Positions 33,262-43,576 of a stretch of DNA of 64,000 bases are shown here, in pieces. Every line of letters begins with the position of its first letter. Positions within the stretch are counted from its first letter, which is position 1. The notes beneath the pieces were generated by a model, which was not told the DNA's origin, did no database searches, and worked only from the letters and a program-made list of their open reading frames with translations. A program made the position numbers and the translations under genes. Source of the DNA: DASWJZ01 sp963792885 (GTDB lineage: Bacteria; Pseudomonadota; Alphaproteobacteria; Rhizobiales; Afifellaceae); contig CAWBXX010000009.1 in NCBI GenBank assembly GCA_963792885.1, forward strand, positions 1 through 64,000. Direction: 5' to 3'.

Positions 33262-34638
33262 ATGTCCTCCAGCGACGACGAAGGAAATCGGCTTTCCGGG
33301 CGGCTCACGCGCTATGCGCGGGTCGGGACCGGTGTCGGGGGCTTTGCGGCGCGGGCAATCGGCTCGCGCGCGCTTGGGCGCGGCTTCGACCGGAGCGCCC
33401 AGGCGGTGGAGCTTGCGCGGATGCTCGGCGGGCTGAAGGGCCCGATCATGAAGGTGGCCCAGCTCGCAGCGACCGTCCCGGACGTGCTGCCGCCGGAATA
33501 TGCCTTCGAGCTGCAGAAGCTCCAGGCCGAGGCGCCGCCCATGGGCTGGGCCTTCGTGAAGCGGCGCATGCGGGCGGAGCTTGGGCCCGATTGGGCTGAG
33601 CGATTCCAGTCTTTCGAGCATGAGCCGGCCGCCGCCGCCTCGCTCGGCCAGGTGCACCGCGCGACCGCGCCCGACGGAACGCGGCTTGCCTGCAAGCTGC
33701 AATACCCCGACATGGATTCGGCGGTCGAAGCGGATTTGAGCCAGCTCGGCATGTTGCTCGCCATGCAGCGCCGGTTCAGCCCCGAGATCGACACCCGCGA
33801 GGTTCTGAAAGAGCTCGGCGAGCGCCTGCGTGAGGAGCTCGATTATGCGCGCGAGGCCGCGCACATGCGGCTCTACTCCGCGATGCTGGCCGATGCCGAA
33901 GAGGTGCGCGTGCCGCGCTTCCGTGCCGAGCTCTCGACACGCCGCCTTCTCACAATGACGTGGCTCGACGGGGAGCGGCTGCTTTCCTTCGTCGGCCGGC
34001 CACTCGAAGAGCGGAACCTGATCGCGACCGCGCTCTTCCACGCATGGTGGCGGCCTTTCGCCCGCTACGGCGTGATCCACGGCGACCCGCATCTCGGCAA
34101 CTATACGGTCGTGCAGGACGCCGATAAGCCGGCCGGGCTGAACCTTCTCGACTATGGCTGCATCCGCATCTTTCCGCCGCGCTTCGTGGAGGGCGTCATC
34201 TCGCTCTATCGCGGCTTCCAGCACGACGACCGTGCGCTGATCGCGGAGGCCTATCGGATCTGGGGATTCCGCGATCTGAACGACGACTTGATCGACACGC
34301 TCAGCCTCTGGGCGCGCTTCATCTATGCGCCGCTCCTCGATGACCGTGTCCGCACGATCGCCGACGGCGTCGCGCCCCACACCTACGGCCGCCGCGAGGT
34401 GTGGCAGGTGAAACAGCGGCTGAAGCCGAAGGGCCCGGTGACGATTCCGCGCGAATTCGTGCTGATGAACCGTGCTGCCGTCGGGCTCGGGGCCGTGTTT
34501 CTGCATCTCAAGGCCGAGCTCAACTTCCATCGGCTCTTCGAGGCGGAGATCGACGGTTTCTCGCGCGAGGCTTTGGAGAAGCGACAGAGCGCTGCGTTGA
34601 AGGAGGCCGGGCTTCCGCCTGTCGAGCCGGCGCGATGA
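33262..34638 (+). CDS. ABC1/AarF-UbiB family atypical kinase
   Basis: This is a 458-residue protein-kinase-like protein. Motifs: GPIMKVAQLAATVPDVLP near 62 (KxxQ family motif), AAAASLGQVHRA near 125 (Ala-rich nucleotide loop), ACKLQYP (catalytic Lys), VIHGDPHLGNYTV near 272 and LLDYGCIR near 295 (DYG in place of DFG). UbiB-type proteins support ubiquinone synthesis and lipid handling. Here the protein is soluble: I see no C-terminal membrane pair as in UbiB, so it belongs to the shorter AarF-like group. ATG 33262 is chosen; an in-frame start 19 codons up gives an unlikely arginine-rich leader. The stop overlaps the MFS start (ATGA). Confidence 0.85.
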   Translation: MSSSDDEGNRLSGRLTRYARVGTGVGGFAARAIGSRALGRGFDRSAQAVELARMLGGLKGPIMKVAQLAATVPDVLPPEYAFELQKLQAEAPPMGWAFVKRRMRAELGPDWAERFQSFEHEPAAAASLGQVHRATAPDGTRLACKLQYPDMDSAVEADLSQLGMLLAMQRRFSPEIDTREVLKELGERLREELDYAREAAHMRLYSAMLADAEEVRVPRFRAELSTRRLLTMTWLDGERLLSFVGRPLEERNLIATALFHAWWRPFARYGVIHGDPHLGNYTVVQDADKPAGLNLLDYGCIRIFPPRFVEGVISLYRGFQHDDRALIAEAYRIWGFRDLNDDLIDTLSLWARFIYAPLLDDRVRTIADGVAPHTYGRREVWQVKQRLKPKGPVTIPREFVLMNRAAVGLGAVFLHLKAELNFHRLFEAEIDGFSREALEKRQSAALKEAGLPPVEPAR

Positions 34639-36056
34639 GCGCCACGGGAAACGTGGGCTGGGGCGAGCTTCGCGGCGTCGGCAACCTCGTTCGGCTCACG
34701 ATCGTCTGCCTCGGCGTTTGGCTCCACGCGGCGGACGGCCTGCTCGTCGCGACGATGCTGCCCGACATCGTCGCCGACATCGGCGGCGTGCCTTTCGTGT
34801 CGTGGACATTCGCCCTCTACGAGGTCGGCTCGGTCGCGGCCGGCGCTTCGGGCGCGATCCTCGCGATGCGCTACGGCCTCAGAAGGGCCATGACCGGCTC
34901 GGCGCTTGTCTACGCCGGCGGCTGCGCGATGAGCGCACTTGCGCCGACGATGCCCGTGATGCTCATCGGCCGGCTGGCACAGGGGCTCGGCGGGGGAGGG
35001 CTCCTCGCGCTTTCGCTCGTCGCCGTGTCGCTGCTCTTCTCACGTGCGCTGATGCCGCGTGTGCTAGCGGCGATCTCTGCGCTCTGGGGAATCTCGGCCT
35101 TCATCGGACCGCTCATCGGCGGCGTCTTTGCCGATCTCGATCTGTGGCGCGGCGGCTTTTGGGTCTTCGCGGCGCAGGCGCTTCTCCTCGCCGCGATGAT
35201 CGCGCCGGCGCGTGCTCTCGACGCGCGCCGGGAGCAGCCCGCGGATGCGCGATTGCCGCTGGTGCGGCTCGGCGTGCTGGCGCTCGGTGTGCTCGCGATC
35301 GCGGCGGCGGGGATTGCTCTCTCGCCGGTCGCGTCGCCGGCGCTGATTCTTGTCGGCCTCGCGCTCCTTGGATTCTTCCTGCGCCAGGACGCGAGGCGCA
35401 AGGGAAGCCGGCTGTTGCCGCGGGCACCGCTCGATCCACGCAACGGCGTCGGGGCGGCGCTCCTGATGGTGCTGGCCTTCTCGGCGGCGACGGTGCCGCT
35501 CGGGATCTACGGCCCGCTGCTTCTGACGCGGCTTCACGACATCTCGGCGCTGACAGCGGGCTATGTCGTGGCGGCATCGGCGATCGGCTGGTCGGTGATG
35601 GCGATCGTCGTCGCCGGCGCGCCCGAGAAGCGCGACGGCGCGCTGATCCTGGCTGGGATGCTTCTGACGCTTCTCAGCATTGCCGGCTTCGCCATCGCCA
35701 TCCCCTTTGGTCCGGTTTGGAGCGCCTTCATTGTGGCTGTCGTGGAAGGCGCCGGCTTCGGCATCGCCTGGACCTTCATTCTGCGCCGCGCCACGGCGCT
35801 TGCGCCGGAAGGCGAGGTGGAGCGCGTCTCTGCGGCGATCCCGACCGTCCAGCGTATCGGCTACGCGCTCGGTGCGGCCTATATCGGCATCGTCGCGAAC
35901 GCTGCCGGAATGGCCGGCGCAGCCTCCCCGGCGTCAGTCAGAGGCGTCGGAATCGCAATCTTCTCGGCCTGCCTGCCGCTTGGAGCGATCGGTTTCTTCG
36001 CGGCCTGGCGATTTGTCCGTTTTCGACCCCAATCGGGCCGATGTGAGATGCCGTAA
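34635..36056 (+). CDS. MFS transporter
   Basis: This 473-residue inner-membrane protein has twelve or more membrane segments. The first (VRLTIVCLGVWLHAADGLLVATMLPDI) and LIGRLAQGLGGGGLLALSL fit the drug:H+ antiporter group, and LWGISAFIGPLIGGVFADL fits motif C (antiporter motif). The loop-2 motif ALRYGLRRAM-like region is present but weak. The second half includes GPLLLTRLHDISALTAGYVVAAS. It is translationally coupled to the ABC1 kinase gene by an ATGA overlap, an uncommon pairing. The substrate is unknown. Confidence 0.84.
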   Translation: MSATGNVGWGELRGVGNLVRLTIVCLGVWLHAADGLLVATMLPDIVADIGGVPFVSWTFALYEVGSVAAGASGAILAMRYGLRRAMTGSALVYAGGCAMSALAPTMPVMLIGRLAQGLGGGGLLALSLVAVSLLFSRALMPRVLAAISALWGISAFIGPLIGGVFADLDLWRGGFWVFAAQALLLAAMIAPARALDARREQPADARLPLVRLGVLALGVLAIAAAGIALSPVASPALILVGLALLGFFLRQDARRKGSRLLPRAPLDPRNGVGAALLMVLAFSAATVPLGIYGPLLLTRLHDISALTAGYVVAASAIGWSVMAIVVAGAPEKRDGALILAGMLLTLLSIAGFAIAIPFGPVWSAFIVAVVEGAGFGIAWTFILRRATALAPEGEVERVSAAIPTVQRIGYALGAAYIGIVANAAGMAGAASPASVRGVGIAIFSACLPLGAIGFFAAWRFVRFRPQSGRCEMP

Positions 36057-36152
36057 AATTCGCGGCCGCTGCGTCGCGCCGGCACGTTGCCGAGTTTTCC
36101 GAGCCTGTGTTAAAGGCTCCGCAACAGCTTTCCTGCCGCAGTTGGGGGCATC

Positions 36153-36452
36153 ATGGCCGAACACACGCAATCCGGACCCGTCGAGCTCGGCGCCCCGATG
36201 GATTATGCCGAGCACCGGCGCACCTTTGCCGCCTTCGTCGCGCTTTTTAAGATTGGGGGCCTTGCGACGATCGCGATCCTCCAGGCGTTGACGCTCTTCG
36301 GCATTGCCGCGCACGGTTTCTGGCTCGGCGTCCTACTGATCCTGGGCATGATGGTCGCGACTGCGATCAGCGTCGTCATGAAGGGATCGGTCACGTCGCT
36401 CATTGTGGTCGTTGCCATCGGGTTCGTCTTCATGGTCCTGGCGCTTGGCTAG
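36153..36452 (+). CDS. aa3-type cytochrome c oxidase subunit IV-like protein
   Basis: The 99-residue product has MDYAEHRRTFAAFVALFK near residue 16, the bacterial aa3 oxidase subunit IV signature. Two or three short membrane segments follow (ATIAILQALTLFGIAA, WLGVLLILGMMVATAISV, SLIVVVAIGFVFMVLAL). In Paracoccus this subunit is a single-span accessory of the oxidase; here the product is longer. It lies 12 bp before pntAA, and this arrangement next to pnt genes is one I recall in Hyphomicrobiales. It would sit in the inner membrane. Confidence 0.82.
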   Translation: MAEHTQSGPVELGAPMDYAEHRRTFAAFVALFKIGGLATIAILQALTLFGIAAHGFWLGVLLILGMMVATAISVVMKGSVTSLIVVVAIGFVFMVLALG

Positions 36453-36464
36453 CGGGCGCTCTTG

Positions 36465-37628
36465 ATGCGCGTCGCCGTTCTGAAGGAGGATCCCGCCGTC
36501 GAGCCGCGGGTTGCGGCGACGCCGGAATCCGTGAAGAAGCTCGCGGCGCTTGGCGCCGTCGTGGCGGTCGAGACCGGAGCGGGCGCGGCAGCCGGCATGT
36601 CCGACGCGAGCTATCGGGACGTCGGCGCCGAGATTGCCGATAGCAGGCAGGCGGCGCTCGCGGATGCCGACCTCGTCCTCAAAGTGCGGCGGCCCGACGA
36701 CCTTTCCGGCTACAAGCGTGGTGCGGCGGTGGTCGCGCTTATGGACCCCTACGGCAACGAGGACGCGTTGAAGCGCATGGCCGACGCCGGCGTCGAGGCG
36801 TTCGCGCTGGAGCTCATCCCGCGCATCACCCGCGCGCAGGTGATGGACGTGCTGTCGAGCCAAGCCAATCTCGCCGGCTACCAGGCCGTGATCGATGCGG
36901 CGGCGCATTTCACGCGCGCGCTGCCGATGATGATGACGGCGGCAGGCACTGTGCCCGCGGCGCGCGTCTTCGTGATGGGCGCCGGCGTCGCCGGCTTGCA
37001 GGCGATCGCGACGGCGCGGCGGCTCGGCGCCGTCGTCACTGCGACCGACGTGCGCCCCGCCGCCAAGGAGCAGGTGGCCTCGCTCGGCGCGAAATTCATC
37101 GCGGTCGAGGACGAGGAGTTCAAGGCAGCGGAGACGGCCGCCGGCTATGCCAAGGAGATGTCGAAGGACTATCAGGCGAAGCAGGCGGCGCTGGTGAAGG
37201 ATCACATCGCCAAGCAGGACATCGTCGTCACAACGGCGCTGATCCCCGGCCGCCCGGCGCCGAAGCTGGTCAGCGCCGAGATGGTCGCCTCGATGGCGGA
37301 CGGCTCGGTCATCGTCGACCTGGCTGTCGAACGCGGCGGCAACGTCGAAGGTGCCGTGCCCGGCCAGATTGCCAAGGTTGGCGGCGTTACGATCATTGGC
37401 CACCTCAACATGGCCGGGCGCATCCCGGCATCGTCCTCTGCGCTCCTCGCGCGCAACATCTACGCCTTCGTCGAGCCGATGATCGACAAGGAGACGAAGG
37501 CGCTCAACATCAAGCGCGACGACGAGATCGTCGCTGCGACGCTGCTGACGGCGGATGGCGCCATCGTGCATCCGGCCTTCGCGCCGAAGGCGCCGGCCGA
37601 TTCCGCGCCGGTGGGAGGGCAGGGCTGA
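36465..37628 (+). CDS. pntAA: NAD(P)+ transhydrogenase subunit alpha 1
   Basis: The 387-residue soluble domain I binds NAD(H). It opens MRVAVLKEDPAVEPRVAATPESV. The core has the Rossmann motif VFVMGAGVAGLQAIATARRLGA near 168, VTATDVRPAAKEQVASLGA, and the mobile-loop region IPGRPAPKLVSAEMVASM near 260. It ends with the IIGHLNMAGRIPASSS segment. I chose ATG 36465; a TTG one codon earlier is also in frame. The proton-pumping enzyme reduces NADP+ with NADH. The split into AA, AB and B subunits is the Rhodospirillum-type arrangement. Its stop shares one base with the pntAB start. Confidence 0.93.
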   Translation: MRVAVLKEDPAVEPRVAATPESVKKLAALGAVVAVETGAGAAAGMSDASYRDVGAEIADSRQAALADADLVLKVRRPDDLSGYKRGAAVVALMDPYGNEDALKRMADAGVEAFALELIPRITRAQVMDVLSSQANLAGYQAVIDAAAHFTRALPMMMTAAGTVPAARVFVMGAGVAGLQAIATARRLGAVVTATDVRPAAKEQVASLGAKFIAVEDEEFKAAETAAGYAKEMSKDYQAKQAALVKDHIAKQDIVVTTALIPGRPAPKLVSAEMVASMADGSVIVDLAVERGGNVEGAVPGQIAKVGGVTIIGHLNMAGRIPASSSALLARNIYAFVEPMIDKETKALNIKRDDEIVAATLLTADGAIVHPAFAPKAPADSAPVGGQG

Positions 37629-38109
37629 TGGAGAACGAGGCGCTGACCGACGCCGTCCGTCAGGCCGAGGCGGCAGCGCAGGCCGCTGCGCAGGCGGCCG
37701 AGCAGGCGAGGGTTGCCGCCGAGCAGGCGGCGCAGATCGCGCTTCAGCACGAATCCGCGGTCGATGCGGCGGGCGCCGCCGCGCACGCGATCTCCGGCGG
37801 CGTCATCGATCCCTTCGTCTTCCGGTTGTCGATCTTCGTGCTCGCCATCTTCGTCGGCTACTACGTGGTCTGGTCGGTCACGCCGGCGCTCCATACACCG
37901 CTGATGAGCGTCACCAACGCCATCTCCTCGGTGATCGTGGTCGGCGCGCTTCTTGCCGTCGGCGTCGATCTCGTCGGTGAGGGGACCGGGATTGCCCGCT
38001 TCTTCGGCTTCTTCGCGCTGATGCTCGCGAGCGTGAACATCTTCGGCGGCTTCCTCGTCACGCAGCGCATGCTCTCCATGTACAAGCGGAAAGAGAGGGC
38101 GGCGCGCTG

Positions 38110-38110
<1 letters not shown>
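37628..38110 (+). CDS. pntAB: NAD(P) transhydrogenase subunit alpha 2
   Basis: This is the 160-residue membrane subunit. The first 55 residues are an Ala/Glu-rich coiled region (VRQAEAAAQAAAQAAEQA), longer than in most PntAB. The membrane part starts at IDPFVFRLSIFVLAIFVGYYVVW near 58 and contains VTPALHTPLMSVTNAISSVIVVGALL, a strict family motif, then FFALMLASVNIFGGFLVTQRML. It forms part of the proton channel together with PntB. It is one base from each neighbour in overlap, so the three genes are tightly coupled. Confidence 0.93.
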
Positions 38111-39504
<1,394 letters not shown>

Positions 39505-39559
39505 CGCGTATCAGGCGACAGGCCATGGACGGCATCGAGCGCTTGCGAATGAGCGGGGA

Positions 39560-40381
39560 TTGGTGAGGCGGCTTCTTCTCATTTTGATCGCCGTGATCGC
39601 CACGGGCTATGTCGGCGCCGTCGGTTATCTCTATGCGTTCCAAGAGAGCTACGAATATCAACCGAGCGGGACGCTCAAGACGCCGGCGGAGGAGGGGCTT
39701 CCGTCGGTCGAGGTCATCACGCTGCGGATGGCGGACGGGACGCCGCTAACCGGATGGTATGAAGCAGCAAAGGCGGGCATGCCCGTGCTCCTCTATTTCC
39801 ACGGCAACAGCGGCAATATCTCCGGGCGTGCCGACCGGCTCCGGCAGGTGCTTGCTTCGGGCTTCGGGCTTCTTGCGATGAGCTATCGCGGCTATCCCGG
39901 CAGCGGCGGAAGACCAAGCGAAGTGGCGCTGTTTTCAGACGCGTTGGAGATCTTCGACTGGCTGGCGGAGCGGACATCCGACATCGTCATACACGGCGAG
40001 TCGCTCGGCACCGGGATCGCCACCTATGCGGCGTCGAAGCGGCCGGCCCGAGCGCTGGTGCTGGAGGCGCCGTTCACCGCGGCGGTCGATGTCGCGGCGA
40101 TGGAGTATCCATGGGCACCCGTTGGGTTCCTCATGCGCGATCAATACCTATCGCGGGCCTATATCGATGCGATCGATGCACCATTGCTCGTCGTCCAAGG
40201 CACCGCCGACGAGACGATTCCTGTGCGCTACGGGGAACGGCTCTTCGAGATCGCGCATCAGCCGAAGCAGCTCGCTCTTATCGAGGGCGGCACGCATGGC
40301 AATCTGTGGGAAAACGGCCTTTGGCCGATCGTCTTAGGCTTCCTGCAGCAGAACGGCGTGATCGATAGACCGGTGCCCTAG
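39560..40381 (+). CDS. Membrane-anchored alpha/beta hydrolase (BEM46-like)
   Basis: The 273-residue product has an N-terminal anchor (LLLILIAVIATGYVGAVGYLY). The hydrolase fold shows the oxyanion turn YFHGNSGNISGR near 82, the nucleophile elbow HGESLGTGIA near 142, the acid in VVQGTADETIP near 217 and the His in IEGGTHGNLW near 245. The serine triad is complete. Relatives are DUF-type hydrolases of unknown substrate. The start is TTG 39560 or GTG 39563, both after GAGCGGGG; no ATG is nearby. It is 55 bp downstream of pntB and could share its message. Confidence 0.8.
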   Translation: MVRRLLLILIAVIATGYVGAVGYLYAFQESYEYQPSGTLKTPAEEGLPSVEVITLRMADGTPLTGWYEAAKAGMPVLLYFHGNSGNISGRADRLRQVLASGFGLLAMSYRGYPGSGGRPSEVALFSDALEIFDWLAERTSDIVIHGESLGTGIATYAASKRPARALVLEAPFTAAVDVAAMEYPWAPVGFLMRDQYLSRAYIDAIDAPLLVVQGTADETIPVRYGERLFEIAHQPKQLALIEGGTHGNLWENGLWPIVLGFLQQNGVIDRPVP

Positions 40382-40386
40382 GTGCT

Positions 40387-41220
40387 TCAGCCCGTCCCTT
40401 GTGTCCGGCGCATGCCGTCTCTCGCTGGCTGGTAATTCTGGTTCAAGGTCGAGGCGCGGGCGAAGGCGGCGTTTGCCTTCTGCCGCTCGCCGAGGGCTTC
40501 GAGCGCCAAGCCCTGGTTCGTCCAGGCGATATAGCTTGAGCGGTCGAGCTTCACGGCCTCGTTGAAATCGTCCAGCGCGGTGCGCGCGTCGCCGATCGCG
40601 AGATAGGAGAGGCCGCGCCCGTTATAGGGCTCGGGCGATTTCGGTGACAGGCCGATCGAGCTGGTGAAGTCCTCGATCGCCGCCTGCTGATTGCCCTGCG
40701 CCTGATAGACGAGGCCGCGATTGTGGAACGCCTGCGCGTCGGTACGGTCGAGTTGGATCGCCGTGTTGTAGTCCGCAAGCGCCAGGTCGAGCTGACCGTT
40801 CAGTCGATACATGTTGCCGCGCCCGACATAGGCGGAGGCGTAGCGCGGGTCGGCGGCTATCGCGCTGTTGTAGTCGGCGAGCGCGTTCCGGAGATCGCCG
40901 TTCCGGCGGAAGATCAGTGCGCGATTGTAGTAGGCGCGGGCGAAGTTCGGATTGAGCTCGATCGCCTTGTTGAAGTCGGCCATCGCGTCGTTGTAGCGGC
41001 CGGCGCGGCCGAAGGCCGAGCCGCGCACATTGTAGGCCTCCGGATTGTTCGGCTCGCGCTCGATCACGGCGGAGAGCGAATCGATGTTCGCAACCGAGGC
41101 GGTCGCCGGATCGACGGAGACCGGAACGCGGGAGAGCTGCGACTGGCAGGCGCCGAGTCCAAGCGTGAGCGCGCCGGCAAGCCAGAGGGTAGGGGTGCTA
41201 AGGGGCGCGGCGCACTTCAT
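40387..41220 (-). CDS. TPR-repeat lipoprotein
   Basis: The 277-residue product has a lipoprotein signal (LAGALTLGLGACQS, lipobox LGAC, cysteine 25). Six or more TPR units follow: EPNNPEAYNVRGSAFGRAG, NPNFARAYYNRALIFRRNG, DPRYASAYVGRGNMYRLNG, RTDAQAFHNRGLVYQAQG, PKSPEPYNGRGLSYLAIG and DRSSYIAWTNQGLALEALG. The spacing is a regular 34 residues. It resembles NlpI-like scaffolds that help assemble envelope machinery, but the partner is unknown. It is convergent with the alpha/beta hydrolase, 5 bp away. Confidence 0.83.
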   Translation of the reverse strand: MKCAAPLSTPTLWLAGALTLGLGACQSQLSRVPVSVDPATASVANIDSLSAVIEREPNNPEAYNVRGSAFGRAGRYNDAMADFNKAIELNPNFARAYYNRALIFRRNGDLRNALADYNSAIAADPRYASAYVGRGNMYRLNGQLDLALADYNTAIQLDRTDAQAFHNRGLVYQAQGNQQAAIEDFTSSIGLSPKSPEPYNGRGLSYLAIGDARTALDDFNEAVKLDRSSYIAWTNQGLALEALGERQKANAAFARASTLNQNYQPARDGMRRTQGTG

Positions 41221-41293
41221 CAGATCTTTTCCGTCGAAATCCTTGTTCCGCTCAAGGCGCGTCCCCCTAGAACGCCGTGAGCGGCGAAAAGGA

Positions 41294-41524
41294 TCAACGC
41301 GCGGCGCGGCGCTTGCTCGGGATCAGGCCCTCGCGCTGCGCGCGCTTGCGGGCGAGCTTGCGTGCGCGCCGGACGGCCTCGGCCTTTTCGCGCGCCTTCT
41401 TCTCCGACGGCTTTTCGTAGTGGTTGCGAAGCTTCATCTCGCGGAAGATGCCTTCGCGCTGCATCTTCTTCTTCAGCGCTTTGAGCGCCTGGTCGACATT
41501 GTTGTCCCTGACGATGACCTGCAC
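41294..41524 (-). CDS. rpsU: 30S ribosomal protein S21
   Basis: The 76-residue product begins QVIVRDNNVDQALKALKKK after a GTG start. It continues REGIFREMKLRNHYEKPSEKK and ends in a basic tail (KLARKRAQREGLIPSKRRAAR). S21 helps recognise the start region of mRNA on the 30S subunit. I chose GTG at 41524 because family members begin at this exact point and a GAAAGGAAC purine run lies just upstream; the ATG 10 codons earlier would add MKRARKERTH, not found in S21. It is a single gene 73 bp from the TPR lipoprotein gene. Confidence 0.9.
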   Translation of the reverse strand: MQVIVRDNNVDQALKALKKKMQREGIFREMKLRNHYEKPSEKKAREKAEAVRRARKLARKRAQREGLIPSKRRAAR

Positions 41525-41660
41525 GTGCGTCCGTTCCTTTCGCGCCCGCTTCATTCAAACGCCAAGAGTGCGGAAGAGCGGGCGCTCCGCCGAGGCGCGC
41601 AGGATTGGTTGCTGATCGTTCCGCCGTCGCCGAGGCGCGGCAGGGTGGCCGCATATACTG

Positions 41661-42869
41661 CTACTCGGTTGAATTGTCCACCGGGGTGCTCTCCTTCTGC
41701 GGGGTCATCGCGGTCTGGAAAACCCCGCGCTTCAGCCGCTCCCAGTCGTTCGCTGCCGCACGCGCTGCTTTCTGTGCCTCCGGGTCGAGCCGGTCGAACC
41801 AGGTCTGCATGTGCTCGTCCTCAAGACCCTGGTCCTTGGCGGCCAGGTACCAGCGCGCAGCGTCGGCGAAATTGGCGTCGATGCCCCGGCCGTCGGCGAG
41901 CATGCGGGCGAGGCGGAGCTGCGCGACCGGATTGTCGAGCTCCGCGGCCCGGTTGAACCAGAAGGCGGCTTGCCCCTCATCCTTCGGGACACCGCGTCCG
42001 TTCGCCAGCATAATCGCGTATTCGACTTCGGCGCCTACATGGCCGTTCTTCGCTGCGTCGCCGAACCAGCGCGCGGCCTGCGTCGCGTCGGCGACCACGC
42101 CGATGCCGTCGACGTAGAGTCCAGCGAGGGTGTACTGCGAATCCATGTCGCCGAATCCGGCGGCGCGGCGAAGGTAGGCCGCGGCCAGCATCGGGTTCTT
42201 TTCGACGCCCTTTCCCTGCAGAAGCAGATAGCCGAGCTCGCGCGCGGCGCCTGGCTGCTCCTTGTCGGCGGCTGTGCGGAAGAGCTCGGCGGCCTTGGCC
42301 GGGTCCTGGGCGACGCCGACGCCGTCGAGATAGAGCTGCCCGAGCGCATACATCGCCTCGGGGTCGCCGCCATTTGCGGCGAGCTTGTACCAGTCTGCGG
42401 CGGCGGCGTAGTCCTGCTTCACACCGAGGCCGCGCGAAAGAAGCACGCCGAGGAGCGTCTGCGCGGTCGGGTCGCCGGCCTTAGCGCGATCGAGCGCCAG
42501 CGAGAAGGCGGTGAGGAACCAGCCGCGCTGAAACGCGCCGTAGGCGTAGTCCGGTGGAAAGGCGGATTCTTCGCCGGCGGCGGTCAGTCCTTTGTCGATG
42601 CGCTGCCCGATGCCAAGCGGATCGAGCGTCGTGTGCAATCGGCTCTCACCGGCGGGCGCTTGCAGCGAGGCGTCGGATTCGCCGGGCACCGGTCCGATCC
42701 CGGGGTTCGTCGTGAGGCCGGACGAGGGCGCTTCCGCAGGCGGCTGCGTGCCGACGTCGATACCTTGCTCGATCCGCTGTTCGATCGATTGCGGGCTGTC
42801 GCCTTCCGCGGCATTTGCGCAGCATGTCGCGAGCGCGAGCATCAAAGGCGGGAGGAGCGCGCGCCTCAT
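41661..42869 (-). CDS. Sel1-repeat protein, secreted
   Basis: The 402-residue product has a signal peptide (PPLMLALATCCANAA). A Pro/Gly-rich spacer (to about 100) precedes seven Sel1-like repeats from about residue 130: TAQTLLGVLLSRGLGVKQD, EAMYALGQLYLDGVGVAQD, GAARELGYLLLQGKGVEKN, DSQYTLAGLYVDGIGVVAD, GAEVEYAIMLANGRGVPKD and VAQLRLARMLADGRGID. Such repeats bind other proteins. The domain arrangement recalls ExoR and EsiB-type regulators, but I cannot assign a partner. It overlaps the thiE-like gene by four bases (ATGA), ending the pgk-fda gene series. Confidence 0.82.
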   Translation of the reverse strand: MRRALLPPLMLALATCCANAAEGDSPQSIEQRIEQGIDVGTQPPAEAPSSGLTTNPGIGPVPGESDASLQAPAGESRLHTTLDPLGIGQRIDKGLTAAGEESAFPPDYAYGAFQRGWFLTAFSLALDRAKAGDPTAQTLLGVLLSRGLGVKQDYAAAADWYKLAANGGDPEAMYALGQLYLDGVGVAQDPAKAAELFRTAADKEQPGAARELGYLLLQGKGVEKNPMLAAAYLRRAAGFGDMDSQYTLAGLYVDGIGVVADATQAARWFGDAAKNGHVGAEVEYAIMLANGRGVPKDEGQAAFWFNRAAELDNPVAQLRLARMLADGRGIDANFADAARWYLAAKDQGLEDEHMQTWFDRLDPEAQKAARAAANDWERLKRGVFQTAMTPQKESTPVDNSTE

Positions 42870-43510
42870 GCCGCCCGGCGCCCTTTCTTCGCCAGGATCG
42901 TCAGCGCGGCGCGGATCGCTTCGCCCGGGCCGGCGGTATGCGACCAGACGGCGTCGTTCAGCGCGACGAAGTCGGCGCCGCTCGCCGCCGCCTCACCGAC
43001 GCTGTCGAGCGCCCGGCCGGCCATGACGACGGCGGGGACCTGCATCAGCTCCGACCACCATTCGGCAAGATCCAACGCCTTCGGATGCGGCGCGTCGTGT
43101 GTATCGCCGTGCGGCCGGCCGAAGAAGAGATAGTCGGCGCCGGCTTCGCCTGCCTCCATCGCAGCATGGCGCGAATTAATGTTCCCGGCGCCGACGATTC
43201 GCTTCGGCTTGAAGGACTCCGCTGCGAGCTTCAGGTCGGCGGCGCCGGTCGTGACGTGGACGCCGTCTGCCTTCACATGCCCGGCGAGCCGCGTGTCGTC
43301 GATTACAAGGGCGGCCGCGCCGGCTTCCTGGATCACGGGGACGAGTGCCGTGGCGAAGGCTTCGATACCGCCATCCGGTGCGCCCGCGATCAGCACCGCC
43401 GCCACGTCGCCGGCCGACAGCGCTTCGCTCAGTTGGGGCAGAAAGCTTGTCGCGTCGCGCGCCGGCGGCGTGATCAGGAACAAGCGCGTGGCTGCGGCTC
43501 TGTCCGTCAT
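42866..43510 (-). CDS. ThiE-like protein, probably not a true thiamin-phosphate synthase
   Basis: The 214-residue product has the TIM-barrel ThiE layout: LFLITPP at the start, AAALVIDDTRLAGHVKADGVHV near 85, and GEAGADYLFFGRP near 140. It lacks key ThiE features. The nucleotide-phosphate loop normally reading GPIFxT has become GRPHGDTHD, and the conserved SxH motif is NINSRHA. The C-terminal phosphate site (GGI) is replaced by MAGRALDSVGEAA. It is likely a homologue with another role. It lies between fda and the Sel1 gene. Databases usually name it thiamine phosphate synthase on weak similarity. Confidence 0.65.
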   Translation of the reverse strand: MTDRAAATRLFLITPPARDATSFLPQLSEALSAGDVAAVLIAGAPDGGIEAFATALVPVIQEAGAAALVIDDTRLAGHVKADGVHVTTGAADLKLAAESFKPKRIVGAGNINSRHAAMEAGEAGADYLFFGRPHGDTHDAPHPKALDLAEWWSELMQVPAVVMAGRALDSVGEAAASGADFVALNDAVWSHTAGPGEAIRAALTILAKKGRRAA

Positions 43511-43576
43511 GTCCGATGACCGGAAGGAGGTGCCTCCTTCCAGTCGATCAATCCGGCGATTTTCGGGTGAGAGCCT

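Noticed and set aside
31896..33599. 567-codon plus-strand frame opposite the AI-2E gene
   Set aside because: Arg/Glu-rich shadow that ends inside the ABC1 kinase gene in the wrong frame.
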